Origin: Bdellovibrio bacteriovorus
GTDB lineage: Bacteria; Bdellovibrionota; Bdellovibrionia; Bdellovibrionales; Bdellovibrionaceae
Reading direction: 5' to 3'
Assembly: GCF_002208115.1 (NCBI RefSeq)
Contig: NZ_CP020946.1
Location: 186,001 to 250,000 of the forward strand
DNA length: 64,000 nt
Each line of letters starts with the position of its first letter. The first letter of the stretch is position 1. This document shows positions 45,906-55,054 of this stretch, piece after piece. The notes under the pieces were generated by a model. The model ran no database searches. It saw only the letters and a program-made list of their open reading frames with translations, and had not been told where the DNA came from. The position numbers and the translations under genes are program-made.

Positions 45906-46706
45906 GTGGCAACGATTGACGGAATTCAAATATATAAAGATCCGACTATATGTCTGTGCATCATCAACTCTTTCACTCCCGCTCTTAAAGAGTGTGCAAA
46001 GAAGCGACTTGTATCTGTGTGCCATGGTTCAAGTAGGGCTGAACTAGACGGTGAGTTCTATACATATAATTCCACTATCAAAGAGTTTTGGGAGAGGCTG
46101 AAAGAAAAAGACCCGCCGAAGAAAATGGGAATGGTCGCGGAATTTTTAACCCATGTTCTAATTTTGGAAATCTTTAAGGACTTCTTTCCTGCCAGTGTAT
46201 TCTTCAATCTTGAAGAGCGGAGCGTAAAAAAAGGTTTTGATCTGGTTTTTAAAAATAAAGCGGAGATATGGATAACGGAAATCAAATCAGGGCTCAAAAA
46301 CACTACAGACACATCTAATGATCGCATTAAAGAGCTAATTTCGATCGCCAAGAGAGATATCAAAGAGAAATTAAAAGAAGATCGATCTACCCTGTGGCAA
46401 AATGCAGTTAATCATGTGGACATTGCTTTAGTCCAAAGCGACGAGCGTAAGGCTATCAAATCTATTCTGATGCAAGGTAAAACGGCAGCCCTTGCTGGAA
46501 CTGCTCAACATCAAAATCATAATGTGGTTCTTGTAGCAGGTCTGTTTGCGAACGTAAGCGACCTCATACAGGACACGACCATTAAAATGGCGGCACAAGC
46601 AATTCGAAATGAGAATATTTTTAAAAAGGAAATCGTCATAGCCTTTCAAAAGAACACTTTTGAAACTGTTGTTAACTTTTTTGAAAGCGAAGCGCAGAAT
46701 GCCTGA
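45906..46706 (+). CDS. hamA: HamA, DUF1837 nuclease of a Hachiman defence system
   Basis: 266 residues from GTG 45906, the only start after an in-frame stop at 45879; no ribosome site is seen. The sequence GMVAEFLTHVLILEIFK, then KKGFDLVF and WITEIKSG, matches the DUF1837 HamA fold with PD-(D/E)xK-like residues Asp, Glu and Lys. HamA is the nuclease effector held by HamB until DNA damage or phage replication intermediates trigger it. The last 8 nt overlap hamB (ATGCCTGA). Strongly AT-rich codon use. Confidence 0.8.
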   Translation: MATIDGIQIYKDPTICLCIINSFTPALKECAKKRLVSVCHGSSRAELDGEFYTYNSTIKEFWERLKEKDPPKKMGMVAEFLTHVLILEIFKDFFPASVFFNLEERSVKKGFDLVFKNKAEIWITEIKSGLKNTTDTSNDRIKELISIAKRDIKEKLKEDRSTLWQNAVNHVDIALVQSDERKAIKSILMQGKTAALAGTAQHQNHNVVLVAGLFANVSDLIQDTTIKMAAQAIRNENIFKKEIVIAFQKNTFETVVNFFESEAQNA

Positions 46707-48237
46707 TATTACTTTTACCACCCTTAGAAAGAAGGACGGGGATTTTACGGCGTTTCGTGAGCTTTATACTAAGCTCTTACTAAACCAGCAGCTAGATGAA
46801 TTTCAACTTCAAAAGCTATTACAGATTGCAATCGTGTTCCTAAACTCAAAACGCGAACTTGTTCGATTTTTCGGCTATCGAATAATTCTTCAATATGCCT
46901 TGGCAAAAAACGATTTTACTGCTTTGAACGACATCTCCTTAAACTTGGGATATATTCCCATCTCAAAAATCCTGGAAAAAACATCTATCAATTCAGAATT
47001 TCAGGGAGAGTTTTTTAAAGAATTTCTGAGTTCTTATAAAAACTCCTTTCGCACAAGTGCTGGAACCTTTTTGACAGAGGGGCAGCGTGCTTTGCAGAGA
47101 GATCTTTTTGATAAGAAGAAAGACTCTAATAATGTCGTAATCGCGCCCACCTCATACGGTAAGTCGGAGGCCATTGTCTCTACAGCTCTCGAGGTTCCAA
47201 AGAGCTGTATCATTGTCCCAACAAAAGCACTTTTAGCGCAGACCAAGAAACGCTTCCTAAACTCTGGCGCTGATCTATCCGCAAAGACGATAATTATTCA
47301 TCATGAAATGTATTCGCCTTCTCAAGACAATTTAATTGCAATTCTCACCCAGGAAAGGTTGTTGAGTCTTTTGCAAGAGAATCCCAAGGCATACTTTGAT
47401 AAAGTTTATGTGGATGAGGCACATAACTTATTGGAAAAGGATTCAAGAGCAAACTTACTCGCCTCTTGCTTGGTTCTCTTGAAGTATCGAAATAAGAATA
47501 CGGTTTTCAATTTTTTTACACCATTCTTAAATGATGCGAGAAATCTTGAAACCAAGTTTCTTAGCTTGAATGCAGCTGAGCTTCGTAAAAATGAATATAT
47601 AAAATCCGAGAAAATATTCTTGATTGATTTTAGAAGGTCCGATGAGGCCTTGCTCCACTTGTATGATCAGTTCATGAATGAATTTATTGAGATTCCAGAG
47701 GCTACATATCGTTCTGATGTTGAATTTATAAATAGGCAGGCAGCTCATAAAAACATCATATACTTTAATACACCTAAAGATGTAGAATCGTATTGTTCTC
47801 AACTAATAAAAAGCCGACCTCTGATAACTTCAGATTTTGTGTCAAAAGCATATGAAAGTATTAAAAACTACATTCATAAAGACTATTTTTTGCTGAGATG
47901 CCTGTCTCGGGGAATTGTTTATCATCACGGCTCGATGCCAGATAACGTAAAGTTGTATATAGAGCAACTCTACATTGAAGAGCCACAGATTCAGTTTATA
48001 GTTACAACGTCGACGCTTCTTGAAGGCGTCAATATCCCAGCAGATCAAATCTTTATAATGTCGACGTCTAAAGGCATTCGGGATTTGTCATCATCTCAGT
48101 TTAAAAACTTAATTGGCCGGGTGTGTCGATATGGTGACATTTTTTCTGGCGGGAATCCCGAAAATCTTCAAAAGCTTATGCCGAAGATATTCTTGCTAGG
48201 AACAGAGTACTCGAGATCAAAATACAGAGGTAGATGA
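46699..48237 (+). CDS. hamB: HamB helicase, 5' part (frameshifted)
   Basis: 512 residues from ATG 46699, overlapping hamA. An SF2 helicase core: Walker A variant VIAPTSYGKSEA, motif II VYVDEAHNL, a late motif TSTLLEGVNIPADQ and motif VI LIGRVCR. The frame ends early at TGA 48235. The C-terminal domain continues in the +1 frame (48260-49105). An A4 run at 48219-48222, if A3, would give a continuous 802-codon gene, a normal HamB length. In Hachiman, HamB senses DNA and controls HamA. Confidence 0.75.
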   Translation: MPDITFTTLRKKDGDFTAFRELYTKLLLNQQLDEFQLQKLLQIAIVFLNSKRELVRFFGYRIILQYALAKNDFTALNDISLNLGYIPISKILEKTSINSEFQGEFFKEFLSSYKNSFRTSAGTFLTEGQRALQRDLFDKKKDSNNVVIAPTSYGKSEAIVSTALEVPKSCIIVPTKALLAQTKKRFLNSGADLSAKTIIIHHEMYSPSQDNLIAILTQERLLSLLQENPKAYFDKVYVDEAHNLLEKDSRANLLASCLVLLKYRNKNTVFNFFTPFLNDARNLETKFLSLNAAELRKNEYIKSEKIFLIDFRRSDEALLHLYDQFMNEFIEIPEATYRSDVEFINRQAAHKNIIYFNTPKDVESYCSQLIKSRPLITSDFVSKAYESIKNYIHKDYFLLRCLSRGIVYHHGSMPDNVKLYIEQLYIEEPQIQFIVTTSTLLEGVNIPADQIFIMSTSKGIRDLSSSQFKNLIGRVCRYGDIFSGGNPENLQKLMPKIFLLGTEYSRSKYRGR

Positions 48238-48259
48238 TAAGTCGACAGAAAAATCTCTT

Positions 48260-49105
48260 GTGGAGTTGATGGAAAGTATTGAAAAAAATTCAACTGGCGT
48301 CGAGGTGAGAAGAGCTACCACAGCATTTGGAAAATCATGTTTCAAAAATCGCATTTCAGAATTCGATATTTTTGAATTTGAGGGAGAAGGTCAAGAGAGT
48401 GTCGAGGCGCTGTTGTATGCCAAGAGAAAGGCCGATGACGTCCTGAAGGTCATGGAATTGGTCTTTGAGCTATTCGTGGAGCCTGTAAGAAGTAAATATA
48501 TAGATTCGGGCAATGATGATCTTCTTAAGAAGGAGTATAAATTCTTTCAGCTGGCAATCCAAGGGGCCCGAAATGCTTATGCCATGTATTTACGTTGGAA
48601 ATCAGAAAGCATTTCTTTCAGTCAAATGATTGCAGTTGTTGTGCAGCATTGGAAGCAAAATAACGAAGATGGGCTTGTCTATGTTGGCAAATGGGGCGAT
48701 GTCAGTAGGGATAGGATGGGTATATGGAAAAACTGGATAAATATAAAAAAGAAGACTGAATACGAATTGGTAAACATTGCCATTGTGAGAGTCAAGGATG
48801 AGCAAGACTATGTTGATCATTCTCTATTCAAGTTTATTGAAGTTCTAAATGATATGGGACTTGTTGAGGAAGACTTATTCCTGAAATTGAAGTACGGTAC
48901 TGCAGATCAAAATAAGATATTTTTTATCAAGGCTGGCTTTAGCTCGTCATTAACAAACCTATTGATTAATAAGTACAAGGATAAAGTGACTTTTGATATA
49001 GAGAAGAATGTGATTGTGATAGATCCAACTCTAATTGTAATGATGAATCAGAACGAGGAAAATGAGATCGTGATTCATGAAGTTACATATCACATCAAAT
49101 CTTAG
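48260..49105 (+). pseudogene. hamB: HamB C-terminal part, out of frame
   Basis: 281 residues from GTG 48260 with no ribosome site. Its frame can be read back through DDKSTEKSLVELMES to the A4 run near 48220, where it joins the helicase frame. The sequence is helical and charged (for example YLRWKSESISFSQMIAVVVQ) and shows no motif of its own. It is most simply the C-terminal domain of the broken hamB; independent translation is possible but unsupported. Confidence 0.65.
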
Positions 49106-49194
49106 ATATGGTGAATTTAAGTTGGGAAGCTTGATGCCTTGATTTCTTTTTTTCTTCGGCTTAAATATGCGATCACTACTTGTAAGGAATCTTC

Positions 49195-49809
49195 ATGGAA
49201 CTACCATTCTCCGCCGCTGCCGATCGTAATAAAGAACCCATCCTGGAAGTTCTTAAAAAAGTCATCCGTCACGAAGACCATAATCTGCTCGAGGTCGGTG
49301 CCGGCATGGGACAACACGCGGTTTACCTTGCGCCCTTCTTCCCAAAGATGGAATGGACTCCGACCGAAGTGGCAGAAAACCTGCCGATGCTTCGTGAGCG
49401 TATCCAACAAAGCGGGATTCCGAATATCAAAACTCCGTTCCGAATGGTTGTCGGGGAGGATGATTTCCCGATTCGCACTTTCGACGTGATTTTGACGATC
49501 AATACATTCCACATCATGTCCTGGAAAGAGTGTAAGACTTTTATCAAATTGATCGCGGGCCGTTTAGAGGAAGGCGGGAAGGTTCTGATTTACGGGCCGT
49601 TCAACTATAACGGCCAGTTCACGACCCCCAGCAATGAAGAATTCGACAAATCCTTGCGCGAACGAGATCCGCAAAGTGGCATCCGCAATTTTGAAGACGT
49701 CTTAAGCGCGATGTTTAAAAATGGTTTTGAGTTCGTGAAAGACTTCGAAATGCCAGCGAACAATCGCATGCTGCTTTTCCGCAGGCTTAAATTCGTAAGA
49801 AAGAAATAG
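49195..49809 (+). CDS. DUF938 SAM-dependent methyltransferase-like protein
   Basis: 204 residues. The opening ELPFSAAADRNKEPILEVL and the SAM motif LLEVGAGMGQHAVYLAP are diagnostic of the DUF938 family; FDVILTINTFHIMSW is the post-motif. The methyl acceptor is unknown. It marks the return to normal base composition after the Hachiman island. GGAAT upstream of ATG 49195 is a weak ribosome site. Confidence 0.9.
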   Translation: MELPFSAAADRNKEPILEVLKKVIRHEDHNLLEVGAGMGQHAVYLAPFFPKMEWTPTEVAENLPMLRERIQQSGIPNIKTPFRMVVGEDDFPIRTFDVILTINTFHIMSWKECKTFIKLIAGRLEEGGKVLIYGPFNYNGQFTTPSNEEFDKSLRERDPQSGIRNFEDVLSAMFKNGFEFVKDFEMPANNRMLLFRRLKFVRKK

Positions 49810-49831
49810 TCCTCATTTAAATTTAAAGGTC

Positions 49832-50674
49832 TCAGGCTTTGTTGTTAGCAACTATTTTGATATAAAGCCCGCCAAGAATAAGGGCCGTTGCAATAAAAAG
49901 TCTGAGACTTGTTTTTTCATTCAAAAGCAAGATTCCACCAAAGGCCGCGATGACCGGGCTTGACAGCATGGCCACGGCAGCAGTGCTTGTTTTCAGACTT
50001 TGCATGACGATATACCACAGTAAATATCCCAGCGCCGATGTCAGTGCTCCGGACAAAACGGCCCAAGTGGCACCCATGGTTGTCAGTTTTAGACCAAACA
50101 CAAGATACAAAGCCAAAACGACCGGAAGGGTGAAGATAAAGTTCATTGCGGTCGCGGTGACGGGATCAGCGGCTTTCTTTCCAAGAATAGAATAAATCCC
50201 CCAGGATATTCCTGAAAGAGCCATCAATATAGAGGCCTGAACCGGAGGAACATCAAAGCCCGGAAGCACTAGATAAACCAATCCGGAAAGCGCGATGATC
50301 ACGCCCAGCTTTTCAAAGCGTGACAGTTTTGCCCCGTTGTACATCGAGTATCCCAGCATCGTCATTTGCGCCGCCGGAAATACAATCAAAGCGCCCGTAC
50401 TGGCGGTCATCTGTACATAAGCCAGAGAAAAGAAAAGGGCATAGGAAAACAGCATGAACGCCGGGAGTAGGGCCACCCTATTAACGATGATTTTTTTGTC
50501 GTGGTAGGCCTTCAGGGCCAAAGGCAATAGAATCGCAGCCCCAGCAAATAATCTTAAGATAGTAAAAGAAACCGGATCATTTGAGTGGTCGCTCAACGCC
50601 AGCCTGCAGAAAATGGAATTTGCTGCAAAAGCCGCCATCGTCAGTGAAGTGAGTAGGATGATCCTAAGGTTCAT
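49832..50674 (-). CDS. EamA/DMT-superfamily transporter
   Basis: 280 residues with ten predicted membrane helices in two homologous halves, the EamA (drug/metabolite transporter) pattern. GISWGIYSILGKKAADPV opens the second half. It exports small metabolites or amino acids; the substrate is not told by sequence. It converges on the DUF938 gene. Confidence 0.9.
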   Translation of the reverse strand: MNLRIILLTSLTMAAFAANSIFCRLALSDHSNDPVSFTILRLFAGAAILLPLALKAYHDKKIIVNRVALLPAFMLFSYALFFSLAYVQMTASTGALIVFPAAQMTMLGYSMYNGAKLSRFEKLGVIIALSGLVYLVLPGFDVPPVQASILMALSGISWGIYSILGKKAADPVTATAMNFIFTLPVVLALYLVFGLKLTTMGATWAVLSGALTSALGYLLWYIVMQSLKTSTAAVAMLSSPVIAAFGGILLLNEKTSLRLFIATALILGGLYIKIVANNKA

Positions 50675-50774
50675 TCAAGCATTCAACGTCACTGACTTTG
50701 GTTTTGCATCAGTAAAGAGGGTTTCTAGGTTCTTTATCTGATGTTCAACATACGGGTGACTGAAGGCAGTCTTT

Positions 50775-51551
50775 TTAATTTTTGGTCTGTAATATCACGA
50801 TGGCTTGTCCGGTGCCTTTGATCGCAAGTTTTCCACTTTGCGCAAGAAGGCCGTCACCGTCTTTTATGTCTTTCCCGTTCCAAGAAAGATCCCCAATAGA
50901 AACCGCATAGGCGAACTTGTCTTCAGGAATTTCAAAGACCTGTTCGTCACCTTCAATCTTAGCAGCATACAACCACACATCCTGTCGGATATTCAGTGGG
51001 GCAGCACTAGGCCCCGCCAACAGATTGAAGCCCTTTTGGGTAAGACCTGCTTGCTGCACCACCGGCGTTCCCGATTTTGAATTCGGATGGATCCAGATCT
51101 GCAGCAGACGCAAAGGTTGGTCGCTGAGGTTCCCTTCCGCATGAAAAATCCCATCGCGAGCACTCATTAGTTGCAGATGCTCCGCCGGGACTTCCTGATT
51201 CGTTCCTTTGTCATCCAGATGCTGAAGCTTTCCATGAACCACCCAGGTCAGGATCTCCATGTCGTTGTGGGGATGATCGGGGAAGCGGGATTTGGGTTGG
51301 ATTTTCGCATCAGCCAAAACCAGCAGATTTTTCAGTTGTTCGCCGCGACCTGAATAAGGTCCCACGGTTGCGATAAAGTGATCTTTCAAAGACAGCCAGC
51401 CCAGATTCATTTCTGGCAACTGGGAATAAGGCCTAACTTGAATTTCGGATGTTTTTGAATTCATAGAGCTGTCTCCTAAAATCGCAAAGTGAAACAAAGC
51501 CGCCACTGAAAGAATTCCGATACCGGCAAACACAAGGAATCTTTTTCTCAT
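50775..51551 (-). CDS. Pirin-family protein with N-terminal membrane segment
   Basis: 258 residues. The cupin metal ligands are seen in FPDHPHNDMEIL, and HGKLQHLDD with GIFHAEGN complete the pirin N-terminal domain. Pirins of the YhaK/YhhW type are cytosolic quercetinase-like proteins; here residues 1-24 form a signal or membrane anchor (KRFLVFAGIGILSVAALFHF), so it is exported, which is uncommon. The ATG at 51551 follows AAGGAGCC. It is divergent from an HxlR regulator and is the likely target. Confidence 0.88.
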   Translation of the reverse strand: MRKRFLVFAGIGILSVAALFHFAILGDSSMNSKTSEIQVRPYSQLPEMNLGWLSLKDHFIATVGPYSGRGEQLKNLLVLADAKIQPKSRFPDHPHNDMEILTWVVHGKLQHLDDKGTNQEVPAEHLQLMSARDGIFHAEGNLSDQPLRLLQIWIHPNSKSGTPVVQQAGLTQKGFNLLAGPSAAPLNIRQDVWLYAAKIEGDEQVFEIPEDKFAYAVSIGDLSWNGKDIKDGDGLLAQSGKLAIKGTGQAIVILQTKN

Positions 51552-51590
51552 TCTTCACGGCTCCTTATGGTATTCTGGGGCAGGTGGTAT

Positions 51591-51627
51591 CTTTAGTAAA
51601 GTAGGGGTATTTTGGAAACTAGTTTCC
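51591..51627. promoter_or_regulatory. Palindromes between the pirin and HxlR genes
   Basis: CTTTAGTAAAG (51591-51601) and GGAAACTAGTTTCC (51614-51627) are perfect inverted repeats in the 88-bp divergent spacer, candidates for HxlR operator sites. Confidence 0.5.
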
Positions 51628-51639
51628 TGGAGTGAACTA

Positions 51640-51960
51640 ATGGCAAAAAGTAAATCATTGGAAGCCTGCCCGGTATATAAGACGGCGATGATTCTGGACG
51701 GAAAGTGGACGATTCTCATTTTTAGAGACTTGCTGGCTAATAAAGTCGTCCGGTTTAACGAACTTCGCCGGTCCCTGGGATCCATCAGTCCCAAAACCCT
51801 GACCGAGCGCCTGACGGAGCTTGAAGATCAAGGTTTGGTGAACAGAAAAGTCTACGCTGAGGTCCCGCCACGGGTGGAGTACTCGCTGACTGAAAAAGGC
51901 AAAGGCCTTTCTGCAGTTTTTGATTCCATGGCGAAATTCGGAGACAAGTGGCTGAGTTAG
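51640..51960 (+). CDS. HxlR-family transcriptional regulator
   Basis: 106 residues. EACPVYKTAMILDGKWTILI opens the HxlR winged helix; the Cys near residue 9 is at the position used for redox or quinone sensing in family members such as YodB. VRFNELRRSLGSISPKTLTE is the DNA-binding helix. It is divergent from the pirin gene. Its stop overlaps the convergent JmjC gene by 4 bp. Confidence 0.93.
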   Translation: MAKSKSLEACPVYKTAMILDGKWTILIFRDLLANKVVRFNELRRSLGSISPKTLTERLTELEDQGLVNRKVYAEVPPRVEYSLTEKGKGLSAVFDSMAKFGDKWLS

Positions 51961-52883
51961 ATCAAGCCACCTTCCTGAAGCAGAAGCCTGCCGGAAATTT
52001 CAGGCAGCTCTGTCGCCAGGCTTTTTAGCAAGAATTCAAAACGTGCGATAGCGGCTTCTTTTCGTTCTTGATCAGTGCCTTCAAGGCCATCCGCCAGTTC
52101 GCGCCATTCCGGTGATCTTAAAAGGACTTCCTGCAATGACTTGGTGAACACATCCGCCCACGTCGGTTGGCTGAATGTAAAGTTCAGTGAAAGGGATTCT
52201 TCTTCGGTGGTTGTTTCATGCCAATAACCGCGGGGAACAAACAAAACACAGCCCGGCTTCATTATGACTTCCATGCTGTCTTCATCCAAAGCATCGATCA
52301 GGTGAGCGTGGCACTGTTTTTCCAGGGCTGCCGGCATTTCTTCTGAACCCGTCGTAAAACGTTCGGTCGGGAATTCCACGGATTCATTCGGTGCAAGTCT
52401 CCATGTCTTGGTGCCTTTGATTTGAATAATGAAGTTTGCATTGGCATCAAAGTGCAGACGGGTGCCGCAACCAGCTGGTGTGGCATAGGCAATCGAACGT
52501 GCTTTGCACAGATCGTTTTCAGCTCCACCTGTTACCAACCCCAAGTCCGCGCGGACGTTCCCCAGCATGTCGGCAATTGTTGCATCCTGGCTTTGCATAG
52601 AATCAAAAACCAAGGTCATGTTGTTGCGATAGGCTTTCAGTGCATCACTGGGTTCAAGATGGATCGAGCTGTATTCGTCGTCAAAATCAGGCAGACACGC
52701 ACGAACCTTGCGCTGACGGGCCGAGATCAAATTTTTAAGGTCTTGCATTTGCTCTAAGGCAAAGATGTCCTGCAGTTTCCCCGGGGTCGCCGGAATAAAC
52801 AAAGGCTCTACAGGCCAGTGGGAATTAAAGAATTCAGGAAGCGTGACAGGGGCCAATAGTTCTGCAAGACCAAGTTTTTTCAT
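51957..52883 (-). CDS. JmjC-type 2-oxoglutarate oxygenase (YcfD/RoxA-like)
   Basis: 308 residues, cupin_4 family. The iron ligands are in TRLHFDANANFI (HxD) and PRGYWHETTTEE (distal His), and ATPAGCGTRLH precedes. E. coli YcfD hydroxylates Arg81 of ribosomal protein L16; the same target is plausible but not shown. There is a C-terminal helical part of about 90 residues, used for dimerisation in YcfD. Confidence 0.88.
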   Translation of the reverse strand: MKKLGLAELLAPVTLPEFFNSHWPVEPLFIPATPGKLQDIFALEQMQDLKNLISARQRKVRACLPDFDDEYSSIHLEPSDALKAYRNNMTLVFDSMQSQDATIADMLGNVRADLGLVTGGAENDLCKARSIAYATPAGCGTRLHFDANANFIIQIKGTKTWRLAPNESVEFPTERFTTGSEEMPAALEKQCHAHLIDALDEDSMEVIMKPGCVLFVPRGYWHETTTEEESLSLNFTFSQPTWADVFTKSLQEVLLRSPEWRELADGLEGTDQERKEAAIARFEFLLKSLATELPEISGRLLLQEGGLI

Positions 52884-52926
52884 GTCTTGATTTAACCCCG
52901 AGAAACCGATCAGCGCTATCTATTCT

Positions 52927-54669
52927 TTACGGTGCAAGCTCTTCAGCAAAGACTTTTTCGGTCACACGCCAGAACTTGTCCTGTTTTCTGGCGATGACAA
53001 AGATCGGGGAGCGGAAAAGCTTCTGGAACCGGATGACTTCCTGAGGGCTTGTCAGATCCACGGCCAGTTCCGGCAGTCTGAGGTGGGATCTTAAGAAGTT
53101 GATATTGAACTTCTTCACAGCTGTTGTGTTGTTGAAGAAGTGGACTTCGCTGAGGTAATTGGATTCCAGATCGTAATAACGGATTTCAAGGTAAGGATTT
53201 GAATTCTTGTCCTTGCGCTCTTCAAAGGAAATCCGGTCCGGAGTCATCACATGGGCGTTCTTGGAAAGCTTCGCCTGCTTCAGTTTGGCTTCAGCATCAA
53301 TTAAGACGGCATCGCACTTTTCGCAAGCCTTGGCCGTGATGTCGTTTTCACAGGAACAGTTATGGCAAAGTTTAAATCTGAAGCGGAATCCGCAGGGCTT
53401 GATTTCCAATGTGTTCGGGTCTTGAGAGGCCCCTTTGCATTTTCTGCCGAAATGTTCAAAGACCACGCCGTCATCATCGGCATAACCCCAGAAATCATTT
53501 TCAAAGGCACACTGGGGGCAGGCCACTTTGACCGGGACGGTGTCCTTGGCCGGGCGCTTGTCGCTGATCTCCGGGGCATAGATGTCGTGACCGACCCCGG
53601 TGTAATCCAGAACGTAACAGTCTTTTTTGTCTTCAGATAAACGAAGTCCGCGACCCACAATCTGCTGATACAGACTGTTGGATTCCGTGGGGCGCAAGAT
53701 CGCAATAACATCGACGTGAGGCGCATCAAATCCGGTGGTCAGGACGGAGACGTTGACCAGGTACTTGAATTTCTTCTGTTTAAAGTCGTGGATGATCTGC
53801 GCACGCTCTTTGATATCCGTGTCACCAAAGACAACGCGGGCCTGATCCGCCGGAAGATAGGTCATGATTTCTTCAGCATGTTTAATGGTGCTGGCAAAAA
53901 TCATCACACCCTGACGGTCGTACTTTTCCGTGATGTCGATGATGTTGTTGATAATCAAAGGGGTCAGGCGCTTTTGATTCTTAAGAACTTCTTCAACTTC
54001 GGCGGTGGTGAAGGCGCGGTCTTTTCCCAGCAGGTCTGAAAAGTCATAACATGTGACCGGAATATCAACTTTCACCGGGATGGTCAGATAGCCGTGGCGG
54101 ATCATGTAGGACAGTGGCAGTTCATACACGCACTGCTTGAAGAATCGACTTTGTTCGGTTTTAAGCTCGCCGCCTTGATTGTATTCATAGATCCAGCCTA
54201 AGCCCATGCGGTAAGGCGTGGCCGTCAGGCCCAAGACACACAAAGTGGGGTTGCGGTCCTGCAGCTTTTTAACGACTTCTTGATATTGTGTTGCGCCCTC
54301 TTCGGCGACACGATGGCATTCATCGATGATCAGCAAAGAAAAGTTGTTGAAGAATTCATCCGGGGCGCGGGCCACGGACTGCACGCTTCCAAAGATGGCC
54401 TTCTGATCGTGATCTTTCTTCCCCAGGCTGGCAGAAAAGATGCCGGCTTCCAGGCCATAGCTTCGGTACTTGTCATGGTTTTGTTCGACCAGCTCTTTGA
54501 CGTGTGCCAATACCAGGATGCGGCCACGGGCGATGCGGGCCAATTCGGCAATAACCAAACTTTTTCCCGCACCTGTCGGCAGCACAATAACAGCCGGTTC
54601 CCGTTTTTTCTGGAAATACCGGATCGTATTTGTAACCGCCTGCTGTTGATAGTCACGTAACCTGTACAT
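52927..54669 (-). CDS. radD: RadD-like SF2 helicase
   Basis: 580 residues, co-linear with E. coli RadD/YejH (586). Walker A LPTGAGKSLVIAELARIA, motif II IIDECHR, GLTATPYR (motif III) and QIVGRGLRL (motif VI) are present. Four zinc-binding cysteine pairs lie in the last third (CPQCAF, HNCSCEND, KACEKCD). RadD acts on stalled or crossed-over DNA after damage. It is monocistronic. The identity to RadD through both domains is clear. Confidence 0.92.
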   Translation of the reverse strand: MYRLRDYQQQAVTNTIRYFQKKREPAVIVLPTGAGKSLVIAELARIARGRILVLAHVKELVEQNHDKYRSYGLEAGIFSASLGKKDHDQKAIFGSVQSVARAPDEFFNNFSLLIIDECHRVAEEGATQYQEVVKKLQDRNPTLCVLGLTATPYRMGLGWIYEYNQGGELKTEQSRFFKQCVYELPLSYMIRHGYLTIPVKVDIPVTCYDFSDLLGKDRAFTTAEVEEVLKNQKRLTPLIINNIIDITEKYDRQGVMIFASTIKHAEEIMTYLPADQARVVFGDTDIKERAQIIHDFKQKKFKYLVNVSVLTTGFDAPHVDVIAILRPTESNSLYQQIVGRGLRLSEDKKDCYVLDYTGVGHDIYAPEISDKRPAKDTVPVKVACPQCAFENDFWGYADDDGVVFEHFGRKCKGASQDPNTLEIKPCGFRFRFKLCHNCSCENDITAKACEKCDAVLIDAEAKLKQAKLSKNAHVMTPDRISFEERKDKNSNPYLEIRYYDLESNYLSEVHFFNNTTAVKKFNINFLRSHLRLPELAVDLTSPQEVIRFQKLFRSPIFVIARKQDKFWRVTEKVFAEELAP

Positions 54670-54780
54670 GGGCCTACTTTACAGGATTAGGCTGAAAATC
54701 TCACTTCTTAAGTTTCTCTGGACACAAGCTTATTTACAGCTGAAAGCGCCATGACTAAACTGATTTTACAGGAGGTCTAT

Positions 54781-54975
54781 ATGGATGAAAGTGATTTTGA
54801 GGGAACCTTGGTTCTTGAGAAAATTGCAGAGATCAATAAGATTGACGAGTTCTTTGAGGCTCTGGATTCCGACGACTTTGACCAGGCCCGAGCCCTGATG
54901 AGACGCGCCGGGGTGGACGGCGAGACCATTATGATGGTTTTAAGAAAAATGCGTGCGGCGGACGGCGAACACTGA
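54781..54975 (+). CDS. Small acidic hypothetical protein
   Basis: 64 residues from ATG 54781 (AGGAGG 5 nt upstream; the longer frame start has none). The sequence is helical and acidic (LDSDDFDQARALMRRAG). No family is recognised. It is probably a small cytosolic regulator or partner protein. Confidence 0.7.
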   Translation: MDESDFEGTLVLEKIAEINKIDEFFEALDSDDFDQARALMRRAGVDGETIMMVLRKMRAADGEH

Positions 54976-55054
54976 AATTGTCCCCGTTCGCAGATTGCTT
55001 GAATGATCCAATCCGGTTAGATATGATCCCATGTACTGCTAGAGGGACGTGGTT

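Larger units (their letters stand above)
45681..49130. other. AT-rich defence island inserted downstream of ssrA
   Basis: From just after the tmRNA CCA to about 49.13 kb, base composition and codon use turn markedly AT-rich compared with both sides. The region holds only hamA and (broken) hamB. The 3' ends of tmRNA and tRNA genes are classic integration sites. I find no integrase, transposase or repeated copy of the ssrA end at the far side. Confidence 0.65.

Noticed and set aside
45768-46025. Minus-strand ORF of 85 residues at the left edge of the island
   Set aside because: Overlaps the hamA start, has no ribosome site and no recognisable sequence; it cannot be ruled out as a small island gene.
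45660-49140. att-type duplication of the ssrA 3' end
   Set aside because: I looked for a copy of the tmRNA end (GCCTCCACCA) near the right edge of the island and found none; no integrase either.
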